From positions 1-46,087 of the forward strand of contig VBCM01000192.1 of NCBI GenBank assembly GCA_005883675.1: a stretch of DNA of 46,087 nucleotides, in the 5' to 3' direction. This stretch comes from Betaproteobacteria bacterium (lineage in GTDB: Bacteria > Pseudomonadota > Gammaproteobacteria > Burkholderiales > SG8-39). Shown here piece by piece: positions 1 to 8,413 of the stretch. Below the pieces are notes generated by a model. That model had not been told where the DNA came from, searched no databases, and saw only the letters and a program-made list of their open reading frames with translations. Numbering within the stretch: position 1 is the first letter of the stretch; each line of letters begins with the position of its first letter. Position numbers and translations under genes: made by a program.

Positions 1-56
1 CCTCGAAAATTACAGGCGCGGGAACGACGATTGGCAGCCCATTCTGAGATTCGTTA

Positions 57-3000
57 GTGCCTGACATCCTCCAGCTCCGGGGACCGTGCGCGGTCTCCGA
101 GTTCCGGCTCGCCAAGCTCGTCGCGCAACTCAGCAAAGTCGATCCCGGCATCCGGGCCGTCGCGGCCGAGTTCCGCCATTTCATCGAGCTCGAGCGCGAC
201 CTCACGCCGCCGGAGCGCAGCATCCTCGAACGGCTGCTCGCCTACGGCGAGCCGCCGGCTGAATCGCACGGGCGCCTGTACCTTGTAGTTCCTCGGCTTG
301 GCACCCTCTCGCCCTGGTCATCGAAGGCTACCGACATCGCGCACAACTGCGGCCTTTCGGCCGTGAAGCGCGTCGAGCGTGGTACCGCTTATTACGTGCA
401 GTCGGAACACGCGGGCGTCGCGCCCCTGCTGCATGACCGCATGACGCAGACGGTGCTCTCGTCATTCGATGAGGCGACGCGGCTCTTCGCGCACGTGCCG
501 CCGCGCCCACTCCAGTCCATCCCCATCGCCGGACTGCGCCAGGCGAACACGCGGCTCGGCCTCGCGCTGAGCGACGACGAGATCGAGTACCTCGAGCGCG
601 GCTACCGCGCGATCGGCCGCGATCCGACGGATGCCGAGCTCACCATGTTCGCGCAGGCGAACTCCGAGCACTGCCGCCACAAGATCTTCAACGGCGACTG
701 GATCATCGACGGCGAGAAGCAGGACCAATCGCTCTTCGCCATGATCCGCCACACGCACGCGGTGAATCCGAAGGGCACCGTGGTCGCTTACGCCGATAAC
801 GCCGCCATCATGGAAGGGCGCAGCGCCCAGCGCTTTCACCCGCGCGCGGATGGCACTTACGCCCGGCATGGCGGGCTCACCCATACGGTGATGAAGGTCG
901 AGACGCACAATCACCCGACGGCGATTTCGCCCTTTCCGGGCGCGGCGACCGGCGCAGGCGGTGAGATCCGCGACGAGGGCGCGACGGGGCGCGGCGCGAA
1001 GCCGAAGGCCGGCCTCGTCGGCTACACGACCTCCTACCTGCGCATCCCGGACCACGAGCATCCGTGGGAGGCGCAATCCCAGGGCAGGCCCGCGCACATC
1101 GCGTCCGCGCTCGAAATCATGCTCGAGGCGCCGATCGGCGCCGCAGCGTACAACAACGAGTTCGGCCGCCCGAACCTCTGCGGCTACTTCCGCGCCTTCG
1201 AGCATCAGAACCGCGGCTATCACAAGCCGATCATGCTCGCCGGCGGCATCGGCAACATCGACGCCGCGCATAGCGCGAAGCGTGAGCTCGCGGCGGGCAC
1301 GCTCCTTATCCAGCTCGGCGGCCCGGGGCTCCTCATCGGCATGGGCGGCGGCGCGGCCTCGTCGATGGGCGCGGGAGCGAACGTCGCCGAGCTCGACTAC
1401 GACTCCGTGCAGCGCGACAACGCCGAGATGCAGCGCCGCGCCCAGGAAGTCATCGACCGCTGCTGGCAGCTCGGCCCGGCGAACCCGATCCTTTCGATCC
1501 ACGACGTGGGCGCGGGCGGGCTCTCGAATGCCGTGCCCGAGCTCGTGTGGTCGGCGCGGCGCGGCGCCAAGCTCGAGCTCCGCGCCATCCCGAGCGAAGA
1601 CACCGGCATGTCGCCGCGCGAGATCTGGTGCAACGAGGCGCAGGAGCGCTATGTGCTCGCAATTGCACCCAAGGATCTGCCGACGTTCGAGAAGCTTTGC
1701 CAGCGCGAACGCTGCCCATTCGCGGTGCTGGGCACAACGACCGACGACGGCCGGCTGCTGGTCACCGACAGCAAATTCGGCAGGAAGCCGGTGGACATCG
1801 ACCTTGCTGTCATCCTCGGAAGACCGCCGAAGATGCTGCGCGACGTCCGCCATGTCGCGCGAGAGCCCGAGCCGCTGGTGCTCGACAAGATCGCGCCCGA
1901 CGCCGCCGCGCACCGCATCATGCGGCACCCGGCCGTCGCGGCGAAGCACTTCCTCGTCTCGATCGGCGATCGCACGGTCGGCGGCCTTTGCGCGCGCGAC
2001 CCGTTCGTCGGGCCATGGCAGGTGCCGGTCGCCGACTGCGCGGTGACGCTGCTCGACTATGACGGCTACGCCGGCGAGGCGATGGCGATCGGCGAGCGCA
2101 CGCCGCTCGCGCTCATCGATGCGCCTGCCTCGGGCCGCATGGCGATCGGCGAGGCGATCACCAACATCGCCGCGGCGCACATTGGCTCGCTCCAGCAGGT
2201 GAAGGTCTCGGCGAACTGGATGGCCGCGGCCGGTTATCCGGGCGAGGACGCGGCGCTCTACGATACGGTGCGCGCGGTGGCGATGGAGCTTTGTCCGGCG
2301 CTGGGCGTCTCGATTCCCGTCGGGAAGGATTCCCTGTCGATGCAAACGCGCTGGGACAGCAAAGAGGTCGTTGCGCCGCTCTCGCTCATCGTCTCCGCCT
2401 TTGCGCCGGTGGAGGACGCGCGCGACACGCTAACGCCGGAGCTCCACACCGACGTGGACGAGACGGAGCTCCTGCTCATCGACCTCGGCTGCGGCAAGAA
2501 CCGGCTCGGCGGCTCGATCCTCGCGCAAACCTTCGCCGCGGGCTACGGCACCGAATGCCCGGACGTGGACGATCCGGCACTGCTGAAGGCGTTCTTCGCC
2601 GCCATCCAGGCGCTGCGGCCGCTCATCCTCGCGTATCACGATCGCTCCGACGGCGGTCTCTTCGCCACCGTGTGCGAGATGGCCTTCGCCGGGCACTGCG
2701 GCGTCACTATCAACATCGATCCGCTTGCGTTCGACGCGGCCACCGACGACGTCGACGCGTTCAAGAGGAACGCCGACGAGCAGCTCGCCGGCCGAGCACG
2801 CGAGCTCGCGCTCGCCGCGCTCTACAACGAGGAGCTCGGCGCGGTTATCCAGATCCGCACGCGCGATCGCGCCAAGGCCATGCAGGTGCTGCGCGAGGCG
2901 GGCCTCGGCGCCTGCACGCACGTCATCGGCCAGCTCAACAACCGCGACGAGATCCGCTTCACGCGCAATAACCAGCCCGTGTACGCCAACAAGCGCGACC

Positions 3001-3920
3001 ACGTGCAGCGCATCTGGAGCGAGCTCACCTACCGCATGCAGGCGCTGCGCGACCATCCCGAGTCGGCGCGCGAGGAGTACGACCGCATCATCGACCTGAA
3101 CGACAGCGGTCTCTCGATGGAGCTCAAGTTCGAGATCAAGCCCGTCTCCACCGGCGCTCGGCCCCGCGTCGCCATCCTGCGCGAGCAGGGCGTAAACGGC
3201 CAGGTCGAGATGGCGGCCGCGTTCGATCGCGCGGGCTTCGAGGCGGTCGACGTGCACATGACCGATCTCCTCGCCGGCCAGCGAACGCTCGCCGGATTCA
3301 AGGGCATCGTCGCCGGCGGCGGCTTCGCCTACGGCGACGTGCTCGGCGCCGGACGCGGCTGGGCAAGCACGATCCTCTACAACGTCCGCGTGCGCGCCGA
3401 GTTCATCAACTTCTTCGCGCGCAGCGACACCTTCGCGCTCGGCGCCTGCAACGGCTGCCAGATGTTCGCCGCGCTGAAGGAGCTCGTCCCCGGCGCCGCG
3501 CACTGGCCCGCCTTCGTGCGCAACAAATCGGAGCAGTTCGAAGGCCGGCTCGTCATGGTGCAAATAGAGCAGAGCCCGTCGCTCTTCTTCGCCGGCATGG
3601 CCGGCAGCCGCATCCCCATCGTCACCGCTCACGGCGAAGGCCGCGCCGAGTTCGCCGGCAGCGAGCCGCAGCTCGTCTGCATGCGCTACGTCGACCATGC
3701 GGGCCAGCCCACCGAAACCTATCCCTACAACCCGAGCGGCTCACCGGAGGGCATCACCGGCCTCACCACCGCCGACGGCCGCTTCACCATCCTCATGCCC
3801 CACGCCGAGCGCTGCTTCCGCTCCGTCCAATACTCCTGGCGTAGCCGAATTCGGAGCCAGGGTCGCAATTCGGTGTCAGGCACTGATTGGCACGAGGCGG
3901 CTTGTCAACTAATCTTTTAG
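57..3920 (+). CDS. purL: Phosphoribosylformylglycinamidine synthase, single-chain PurL with altered C-terminus
   Basis: Converts FGAR to FGAM with glutamine and ATP in purine synthesis (cytosol). At 1287 aa it has the size of the large proteobacterial PurL: N-terminal PurS-like part ([15 protein letters not shown] near residue 90), two AIR-synthase-like halves ([30 protein letters not shown]) and a C-terminal glutaminase with nucleophile Cys1131 in [10 protein letters not shown] and His1249/Glu1251 in [10 protein letters not shown]. The GTG start at 57 gives MPDILQLRG, which matches family N-termini, but no good ribosome site is visible and the start lies inside the motif AGTGCCTGACA (56-66). 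After YSWR (about residue 1258) the usual tail, ending with a GPWxRMFRNAR-like motif, is absent and is replaced by residues read from a dispersed repeat (3847-3885). The catalytic residues lie before the change. Identity is certain; whether the tail matters is unknown. Confidence 0.96.
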   Translation: MPDILQLRGPCAVSEFRLAKLVAQLSKVDPGIRAVAAEFRHFIELERDLTPPERSILERLLAYGEPPAESHGRLYLVVPRLGTLSPWSSKATDIAHNCGLSAVKRVERGTAYYVQSEHAGVAPLLHDRMTQTVLSSFDEATRLFAHVPPRPLQSIPIAGLRQANTRLGLALSDDEIEYLERGYRAIGRDPTDAELTMFAQANSEHCRHKIFNGDWIIDGEKQDQSLFAMIRHTHAVNPKGTVVAYADNAAIMEGRSAQRFHPRADGTYARHGGLTHTVMKVETHNHPTAISPFPGAATGAGGEIRDEGATGRGAKPKAGLVGYTTSYLRIPDHEHPWEAQSQGRPAHIASALEIMLEAPIGAAAYNNEFGRPNLCGYFRAFEHQNRGYHKPIMLAGGIGNIDAAHSAKRELAAGTLLIQLGGPGLLIGMGGGAASSMGAGANVAELDYDSVQRDNAEMQRRAQEVIDRCWQLGPANPILSIHDVGAGGLSNAVPELVWSARRGAKLELRAIPSEDTGMSPREIWCNEAQERYVLAIAPKDLPTFEKLCQRERCPFAVLGTTTDDGRLLVTDSKFGRKPVDIDLAVILGRPPKMLRDVRHVAREPEPLVLDKIAPDAAAHRIMRHPAVAAKHFLVSIGDRTVGGLCARDPFVGPWQVPVADCAVTLLDYDGYAGEAMAIGERTPLALIDAPASGRMAIGEAITNIAAAHIGSLQQVKVSANWMAAAGYPGEDAALYDTVRAVAMELCPALGVSIPVGKDSLSMQTRWDSKEVVAPLSLIVSAFAPVEDARDTLTPELHTDVDETELLLIDLGCGKNRLGGSILAQTFAAGYGTECPDVDDPALLKAFFAAIQALRPLILAYHDRSDGGLFATVCEMAFAGHCGVTINIDPLAFDAATDDVDAFKRNADEQLAGRARELALAALYNEELGAVIQIRTRDRAKAMQVLREAGLGACTHVIGQLNNRDEIRFTRNNQPVYANKRDHVQRIWSELTYRMQALRDHPESAREEYDRIIDLNDSGLSMELKFEIKPVSTGARPRVAILREQGVNGQVEMAAAFDRAGFEAVDVHMTDLLAGQRTLAGFKGIVAGGGFAYGDVLGAGRGWASTILYNVRVRAEFINFFARSDTFALGACNGCQMFAALKELVPGAAHWPAFVRNKSEQFEGRLVMVQIEQSPSLFFAGMAGSRIPIVTAHGEGRAEFAGSEPQLVCMRYVDHAGQPTETYPYNPSGSPEGITGLTTADGRFTILMPHAERCFRSVQYSWRSRIRSQGRNSVSGTDWHEAACQLIF
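3847..3885. repeat. Dispersed repeat unit at the 3' end of purL
   Basis: GAATTCGGAGCCAGGGTCG (3847-3865) is followed by a second unit, CAATTCGGTGTCAGGCACTG (3866-3885). The first 19 bases recur exactly at 26641-26659 between two convergent genes. TGTCAGGCACT (3874-3884) is the exact reverse complement of AGTGCCTGACA at 56-66, so inverted copies bracket purL. The sequence is read in frame as the final residues of PurL. Downstream, TTGTCAACTA occurs twice (about 3903 and 3931), suggesting further repeat debris before the next gene. Confidence 0.75.
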
Positions 3921-3973
3921 GACGAGAGTTTGTCAACTAGAAAGTCACTAAACAGGATTTAGGCAGCATCCGG

Positions 3974-4411
3974 ATGTCATCGAATGGTTTAAGCATCGCG
4001 GTGGAGGTCGAGCCCGCCGACGAGGTTGTTCGGACGATTTTCGATGGGCTATCCCATTCGAATATAGAGCGAACCGCCGACGGAAAGCTTGAGCGCCTCT
4101 GCCTCGTCGCGCGAAAGACCGACAAGGCAATTGTGGGCGGGATCTATGGCGAGATGTATTGGGGCTGGCTCAGCGTCATGGCTCTTTGGGTAGCGCCCGC
4201 ATTCCGGCGACGCGGTTTGGGGACTCAGTTGCTATCCCGCGCGGAAACGGACGCTGTCGCGAAGGGTTGTCATGACGCCTACCTCGACACGTTTTCGTTT
4301 CAGGATTGTGGGCTGTATATACGCGCGGGCTACGAGGTATTCGGCACGCTGGAGCATTTTCCGGGCAAGCATTCGAGGCAGTTCTTGCGTAAGAGGTTGC
4401 ATGCTGTCTAA
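3974..4411 (+). CDS. GNAT family N-acetyltransferase
   Basis: A 145-aa single-domain GNAT protein expected to transfer an acetyl group from acetyl-CoA to an unknown amine. The acetyl-CoA loop (motif A) is APAFRRRGLGTQLL near residues 74-87, preceded by the beta-4 strand LSVMALWV; the C-terminal part (YIRAGYEVFGTLEHFPGKH) fits motif B and a substrate-side loop. The ATG at 3974 is preceded by a purine-poor leader without a clear ribosome site. By eye its GC content is lower than that of the flanking genes, and it lies directly after the repeat-altered end of purL, so it may be a recent insertion. The substrate cannot be told; the family includes antibiotic, polyamine and protein acetylases. Confidence 0.85.
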   Translation: MSSNGLSIAVEVEPADEVVRTIFDGLSHSNIERTADGKLERLCLVARKTDKAIVGGIYGEMYWGWLSVMALWVAPAFRRRGLGTQLLSRAETDAVAKGCHDAYLDTFSFQDCGLYIRAGYEVFGTLEHFPGKHSRQFLRKRLHAV

Positions 4412-4441
4412 CAACACGATCGGTGGCCGGGACGACACCGC

Positions 4442-4945
4442 GTGGTAGACGATTCTCGAGATAACCGCAGTCTCGAAACTTCCGGGCCGGACGTCGCAAA
4501 CTTTGGGCTGGTCCGTCCGCCGTTCGTCTACCTGGGCTCGATCGCACTCGGCCTGGTGCTTCACCTCCTTTGGCCGGCACGCGTTGTCCCTCCATCGATC
4601 AGCACGCCAGCGGGCGCCATCATTACGGTCCTGGCAATCGCGCTTTTCGTCTCCGCAGTTCGCACCCTCCGGGCAGCTGGCACGCCCATCCCAGGCAACC
4701 GCCCTACGACAGCGATCGTGCGCACGGGACCCTACCGCTTCAGCCGGAATCCCATCTATCTCGCCTTCTCGCTTCTTCAGCTCGGTCTCGCTCTTTGGGT
4801 CAACAGTCTCGCCTTGCTCATTACGCTCATTCCAGCTGTTGCGCTCATGTGGCTCGTGGTCATCCCGAGGGAAGAGCGTTACCTCGAAGCACGGTTTCCC
4901 TCGAAGTACTTACCCTACAAGGCTTCGGTCCGTCGGTGGCTCTAG
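4442..4945 (+). CDS. Isoprenylcysteine/phospholipid methyltransferase-like membrane protein
   Basis: A 167-aa membrane protein of the ICMT/PEMT-like family. Hydrophobic segments lie near residues 28-46, 57-75 and 105-140. The family core is present: RTGPYRFSRNPIYLAF (about 95-110), followed by a hydrophobic hairpin and PREERYLEARFPSKYLPYK, where the family places SAM-binding and acidic residues. Bacterial members methylate poorly known small molecules or lipids. The start is GTG 4442, 30 nt after the acetyltransferase, so the two may be co-transcribed. Composition resembles the GNAT gene rather than the GC-rich surroundings. A distant second member lies at 28862-29488. The substrate is unknown. 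Confidence 0.82.
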   Translation: MVDDSRDNRSLETSGPDVANFGLVRPPFVYLGSIALGLVLHLLWPARVVPPSISTPAGAIITVLAIALFVSAVRTLRAAGTPIPGNRPTTAIVRTGPYRFSRNPIYLAFSLLQLGLALWVNSLALLITLIPAVALMWLVVIPREERYLEARFPSKYLPYKASVRRWL

Positions 4946-4963
4946 CCGACCGACCGCCCAGTC

Positions 4964-5836
4964 CTATTTTGCGACGACGTCGTAGATCTTTCCTGGTGTA
5001 GCGACCCACACGTTTTTCGCATTTGCGACGTGCTGAAGCGCGCGCCGTAGATGACGCAGACGATAAGGCTGGCCGACGATGTAAGGATGGAGCGCGATGC
5101 CCATGACGAGCGGCTGCGCCTTGGCCTGCGCGAGCATCTCGTCGAAGTTGTCGACGATCATGTCGGCGAAGTCGCGGGCGTCCATCTGCCGCGCGATGAT
5201 CATCGGGATGTCGTTCAGCTCCTGCGGATAGGGGATGGACCAGAGCTCGCCATTCTTCGTTTTGAATTTGACCGGCTGGTCGTCGTGGGCCCAGTTGAGG
5301 GTGTACTTGTAGCCCGCCTCGGCGAGGAGGTCGGGCGTGTCGAGGCTCTCTGAGATCCACGGGCTGAGCCAGCCGAGCGGCGCGGTGCCGGATTCCTTCT
5401 TGATGCGCTCGCGGCACTCGACGAGAAGGGCGCGCTCCGCGTCTGGCTTCATCTCGCCCTGGCGCTCGGAGTTGGTGTGGCCGTGCGCGATGAGCTCGTC
5501 GCCGCGCTTGACGAATGCCTCGATGATTTCGGGCGCGTAGTCGTAGAGCGCGGTGTTGATGAGCGCGCCGACGGGGAGCTTCAGCGCGTCGAATACTTCG
5601 AGGCAGCGCCACACGCCGACGCGGTTGCCGTAGTCACGCCAGGAGTAATTGAGGACATCCGGCTCCGGACACTTCGGTCCGAGGCACGCGCCGTGGCCGG
5701 CGCCGAACTCGAAGTGCTCGATGTTGAAGCCGATGTAGACGGCAAGGCGCTTGCCGTCGGGCCAGTCGTAGTCCTTGCGCCCCGTGATCGCCGAGTACGG
5801 GTAGCGCCCGTGCGCTTTGAGCTGGCGCTGCACCAC
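4964..5836 (-). CDS. Polysaccharide deacetylase / PuuE-allantoinase-like protein
   Basis: A 290-aa NodB-fold carbohydrate-esterase-4-like protein of the PuuE-like branch. The family landmarks are RYPYSAITGRKDYDWPDGKR (about 11-30), VYIGFNIEHFEFG (first metal motif region), DELIAHGHTNSE (His-x-x-x-His region) and ALHPYIVGQPYRLRHL near the C-terminus, which resembles the LHPxxxGxPxR signature of PuuE-type hydrolases. The usual catalytic Asp pair of motif 1 reads N-I-E here, so metal use and substrate may differ. The start GTG at 5836 is one base beyond the stop of the NTF2-like gene, so translation is probably coupled. It may act on a cyclic amide or N-acyl compound rather than a polysaccharide; this is inference. 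Confidence 0.8.
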   Translation of the reverse strand: MVQRQLKAHGRYPYSAITGRKDYDWPDGKRLAVYIGFNIEHFEFGAGHGACLGPKCPEPDVLNYSWRDYGNRVGVWRCLEVFDALKLPVGALINTALYDYAPEIIEAFVKRGDELIAHGHTNSERQGEMKPDAERALLVECRERIKKESGTAPLGWLSPWISESLDTPDLLAEAGYKYTLNWAHDDQPVKFKTKNGELWSIPYPQELNDIPMIIARQMDARDFADMIVDNFDEMLAQAKAQPLVMGIALHPYIVGQPYRLRHLRRALQHVANAKNVWVATPGKIYDVVAK

Positions 5837-5837
5837 T

Positions 5838-6236
5838 TCAGGGCTTGGCGAGACCCGCGCGCACCAGGAGCCACTCGGCGCTGTCGTTCCACACTTCCAT
5901 GCGCACGATCTTGCCGCGTCTCACGACGTAGCGGTCCACGTACCGGTTGCCCTCGAACGGCGTGCTGTCGGGCCATTCGCCGTACAAGGTGCCGGTCTGG
6001 TAGACCACCGTCTCCTCATCCGTGCCGCCTTCGGCGACATGCGTCGGGCCGAACTTCTTCTTCACCCACTTGTAGCGCCGGGCGTTGAAGGCGGCGCACT
6101 CGGCGGGGTCGCGCATCGGCAGGTTGCCGGTGAAGCGGATCTCGAATTCCGCGCCGATGTAGCGGCGCGCCGCGTCCGGGTCGGGAATCATGAGCAGGCG
6201 CAGATATTCCTCGACGATCTTCGCGGCCGGATTCAT
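5838..6236 (-). CDS. NTF2-like (SnoaL-type) protein
   Basis: A 132-aa soluble protein with the NTF2/SnoaL cone-fold pattern. An N-terminal helix (AAKIVEEYLRLLMIPDPDAARRYI) is followed by a mixed sheet with FEIRFTGNLPM, GTLYGEWPDSTPFEGNRYVDRYVVRRGKIVRMEVWNDSAEWLL. The block ending in RYVDRYVVRRGKI is typical of SnoaL-like proteins, which include isomerases, hydrolases and non-enzymatic binding proteins. It is the first gene of a two-gene minus-strand unit with the deacetylase-like protein, and it diverges from livK (64 nt between starts). It may act on the same small molecule as its partner; no substrate can be assigned. Confidence 0.75.
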   Translation of the reverse strand: MNPAAKIVEEYLRLLMIPDPDAARRYIGAEFEIRFTGNLPMRDPAECAAFNARRYKWVKKKFGPTHVAEGGTDEETVVYQTGTLYGEWPDSTPFEGNRYVDRYVVRRGKIVRMEVWNDSAEWLLVRAGLAKP

Positions 6237-6300
6237 GGCGCGCAGCCTAACATGGCATGCGACCTGCTAAGCTTGGGCGGTCCACTTCGGGGAGGCTGCA

Positions 6301-7413
6301 ATGAAACGCCTGTTAATCACGCTTGCGCTTGCCGCGGTGCTACCTGCTGCTGCGCAGGAACCGATCAAGATCGGCCTCGTCACCGCGCTCTCCGGACAGT
6401 CGGCGCGCGCCGGCGAGGCGCTGACGCGCGGCCTGCAGGTCGCGATCGACGAGATCAATGCGAGAGGCGGTGTGCGTGTCGGTAACCAATCGGGCAGGAA
6501 ATTGGAACTCGTGCGGCGCGACGACGAGGCGACGCTCTTCGGCGGGCTCGACTCGCCGGTGGCGCTCGCCATCGTGCCGATCGCGAACGAGAACAAGCTG
6601 CCGTTCATGGATCCGTGGGCCGCCGGCACGCCGATCACCAAGAACGGCGCGAAGGACAACTACGTGTTCCGCGTCTCGGCGGTGGATGAGCTCGTCGACA
6701 AGGCGATGCTGCAGTACGCGCAGAAGACTTTCAACGCCAGGAACTGCGGGATGATTTTGGTGAACAACCCGTGGGGCGAGTCGAACGAGAAGGGCCTGCG
6801 CGCGGCGCTCGCGGAGAAGGGCGTGAAATCGGCTGGCATGGAGAAGTTCGAGCCGAACGACATCGACGTGGTGCCGCAGCTCTCGCGTTTGAAGAGCGCG
6901 GGCGCCGATTGCCTGTTCCTCGTCGGCAACGTCGGGCCGTCGTCCCAGGTCGTGAAATCGCTCGACCGCATGGGCTGGATGCCGCCGATCGTCTCGCACT
7001 GGGGTCCGGCGGGCGGACGCTTCACCGAGCTCGCCGGCCCGAGCGCGAAGAACGTGCACTTCGTGCAGACCTACAGCTTCTTCGGCAAACAGTCGGCGGT
7101 GGGCGAGAAGGTGCTGAAGGCACTGATGGCGAAGTATCCGGACATCAAGGGCCCGGGCGACGTCACACCCGCGGTCGGCGTGGCGAACGCCTACGACGCG
7201 ATGATGCTCACCGCGCTCGCCATTCAGAACGCGGGCTCGACCGATGGACCAAAGGTGCGCGATGGGTACTACAAAATCGACCGCTACGACGGGCTCATCA
7301 AGACCTACACCAAGCCTTTCAGCCCGCAGCAGCACGACGCGCTGAACGAGAACGACTATGTTTGGGCACAGTTCATCGATAATCAGATCGTGCCGGTCGG
7401 CGTGAAGCAGTAG
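6301..7413 (+). CDS. livK: Branched-chain amino-acid-type ABC transporter, periplasmic binding protein
   Basis: A 370-aa periplasmic solute receptor. The signal peptide is MKRLLITLALAAVLPAAAQ with likely cleavage after AAAQ or AAA, followed by PIKIGLVTALSGQSARAGEA, a hallmark of the Peripla_BP_6 family. Other family blocks are GGLDSPVALAIVPIANENKLPFM, NNPWGESNEKGLRAALAEKG and VSHWGPAGGRFTELAGPSAKNVHFVQ. GGGGAGG-like purines precede the ATG. About 20 residues that normally lie between the DDEAT strand and LFGGLDS (a PAKGxxxARELIxREKV-like helix) are absent at nt 6529-6535. This is an in-frame shortening in the ligand-binding lobe that could reflect a real deletion or bad assembly. A terminator directly downstream should let the receptor be made in excess over the membrane parts. 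The ligand is unproven: amino acids, amides, urea or aromatic acids are all possible. Confidence 0.9.
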   Translation: MKRLLITLALAAVLPAAAQEPIKIGLVTALSGQSARAGEALTRGLQVAIDEINARGGVRVGNQSGRKLELVRRDDEATLFGGLDSPVALAIVPIANENKLPFMDPWAAGTPITKNGAKDNYVFRVSAVDELVDKAMLQYAQKTFNARNCGMILVNNPWGESNEKGLRAALAEKGVKSAGMEKFEPNDIDVVPQLSRLKSAGADCLFLVGNVGPSSQVVKSLDRMGWMPPIVSHWGPAGGRFTELAGPSAKNVHFVQTYSFFGKQSAVGEKVLKALMAKYPDIKGPGDVTPAVGVANAYDAMMLTALAIQNAGSTDGPKVRDGYYKIDRYDGLIKTYTKPFSPQQHDALNENDYVWAQFIDNQIVPVGVKQ

Positions 7414-7436
7414 CGAGGCGAGAAACAAGAATACGG

Positions 7437-7463
7437 ACGGCCGCTTAGCGCGGCCGTTTTTTT
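7437..7463 (+). terminator. Rho-independent terminator after livK
   Basis: An 8-bp perfect stem, ACGGCCGC (7437-7444) with GCGGCCGT (7450-7457), has a five-base loop and runs into seven T residues (7457-7463). It lies 24 nt after the livK stop. Read-through would continue into the livH repeat region, so this probably acts as a partial terminator that sets receptor-to-permease ratios. Confidence 0.88.
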
Positions 7464-7471
7464 AGGCGATG

Positions 7472-7540
7472 AATTCGGGGACGGAGCCCGAATTGGATTG
7501 GGCTCCGTCCCCGAGAGAGTTCGGGCTCCGTCCCCGAATT
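7472..7540. repeat. Three-arm palindromic repeat upstream of livH
   Basis: A 21-bp arm at 7472-7492 (core GGGGACGGAGCCCGAA) is the exact reverse complement of 7520-7540, and a third partial copy, GGGCTCCGTCCCCG, lies between them at 7500-7513. The layout is arm, spacer, inverted arm, spacer, inverted arm. It fills the space between the livK terminator and the livH start and is in frame with livH, which creates a spurious 25-codon extension. It resembles the other repeats in the window (3847, 10813, 26641) in its AATTCGG-plus-GC-rich design. It could fold as RNA just before the livH start. Confidence 0.85.
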
Positions 7541-7543
7541 GGA

Positions 7544-8413
7544 ATGATAGGTTCCGCGCTCATCTCGGGTCTCGGGCTCGGCAGCATGTACGGGCTGCTC
7601 GCGCTCGGCTTCTACGTCACCTTCGCGGTGTCGAGCACGGTGAACTTCGCGCAGGGCAGCTCGATGATGCTCGGCGCGGTCTTCGCCTATACGTTCAGCG
7701 TGCGGCTCGGCTGGCCGTTCGTGCCGGCCGCGGCAATCGCGCTGCTGCTCTGCGCGCTCTACGGCCTAGCGGTCGAGTTCCTCGCCGTGCGGCCGTTCGC
7801 GAGCCGCGGCTCGAACGCGTGGCTCATGGCCACCGTCGCGCTCGGCATCATCGCCGACAACACCGTGCTCTTCACCTTCGGCAAGGAGCCGCGCGGGCTT
7901 GCGCTGCCTTGGGCGAGCACCGCGACGACCGTGCTCGGCGTCCATGTGTCCACGCTGCAGATCGCGATTCCGGCGGTCGGACTTGCGCTCGCGGCGCTGC
8001 TGCATTGGTTCTCGCGCGTAACCAGGCACGGAAAGGCAATGCTGGCGGTGGTCCAGAACGCCGACGCGGCGCGGCTCATGGGTATCAATGTGCCGCTCGC
8101 CATCATGGCTGCGTACGCTGTCTCCACGATCTTCGCTGGCGCTGCCGGCATCATGATCGCGCCGCTCTCGACCGTGCACTCGGACATGGGCACGGTGTTC
8201 GGGCTGAAGGCTTTCGCCGTTGCCATCCTTGGAGGCATCACGAGCGCCTGGGGCGTGATGCTTGCCGGGCTCATCTTCGGCGTTGTCGAATCGCTCATCA
8301 CCGCGCTGCTCGGCTCCGCCTACACGCAGATCCTCACCTTCACACTGGTGATCGTCGCGCTCGCGCTCATGCCGCACGGCCTCTTCGGCCACGCCGAGCT
8401 GAAGAAGGTATGA
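7544..8413 (+). CDS. livH: Branched-chain amino-acid-type ABC transporter permease LivH
   Basis: A 289-aa inner-membrane permease. From the ATG at 7544 the protein begins MIGSALISGLGLGSMYGLLALG, the classic LivH start; eight or so hydrophobic segments follow, with the family blocks TVNFAQGSSMMLGAVFAY (about 35-52) and GTVFGLKAFAVAILGGITS near residues 220-240. The longer reading from 7469 adds 25 residues translated from the palindromic repeat and is rejected. The ribosome site before 7544 is weak (TTGG), probably because the repeat occupies the leader. The gene overlaps the following fusion gene by ATGA. It forms one half of the translocation path with the LivM domain. Confidence 0.92.
   Translation: MIGSALISGLGLGSMYGLLALGFYVTFAVSSTVNFAQGSSMMLGAVFAYTFSVRLGWPFVPAAAIALLLCALYGLAVEFLAVRPFASRGSNAWLMATVALGIIADNTVLFTFGKEPRGLALPWASTATTVLGVHVSTLQIAIPAVGLALAALLHWFSRVTRHGKAMLAVVQNADAARLMGINVPLAIMAAYAVSTIFAGAAGIMIAPLSTVHSDMGTVFGLKAFAVAILGGITSAWGVMLAGLIFGVVESLITALLGSAYTQILTFTLVIVALALMPHGLFGHAELKKV

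Noticed and set aside
462-2345. Long open frames opposite purL and similar long antisense frames opposite mfd, ligase, lon, clpX and tig
   Set aside because: They are shadows of GC-rich coding sequence with Arg/Ala/His-rich translations and no family pattern.
7469-7543. 25-codon N-terminal extension of LivH
   Set aside because: It is translated palindromic repeat; the family start is MIGSALISG at 7544.
7498-8409. Upstream extension of the LivM-G-F frame
   Set aside because: It runs over livH in another frame; the real start is the ATG at 8410 overlapping the livH stop.
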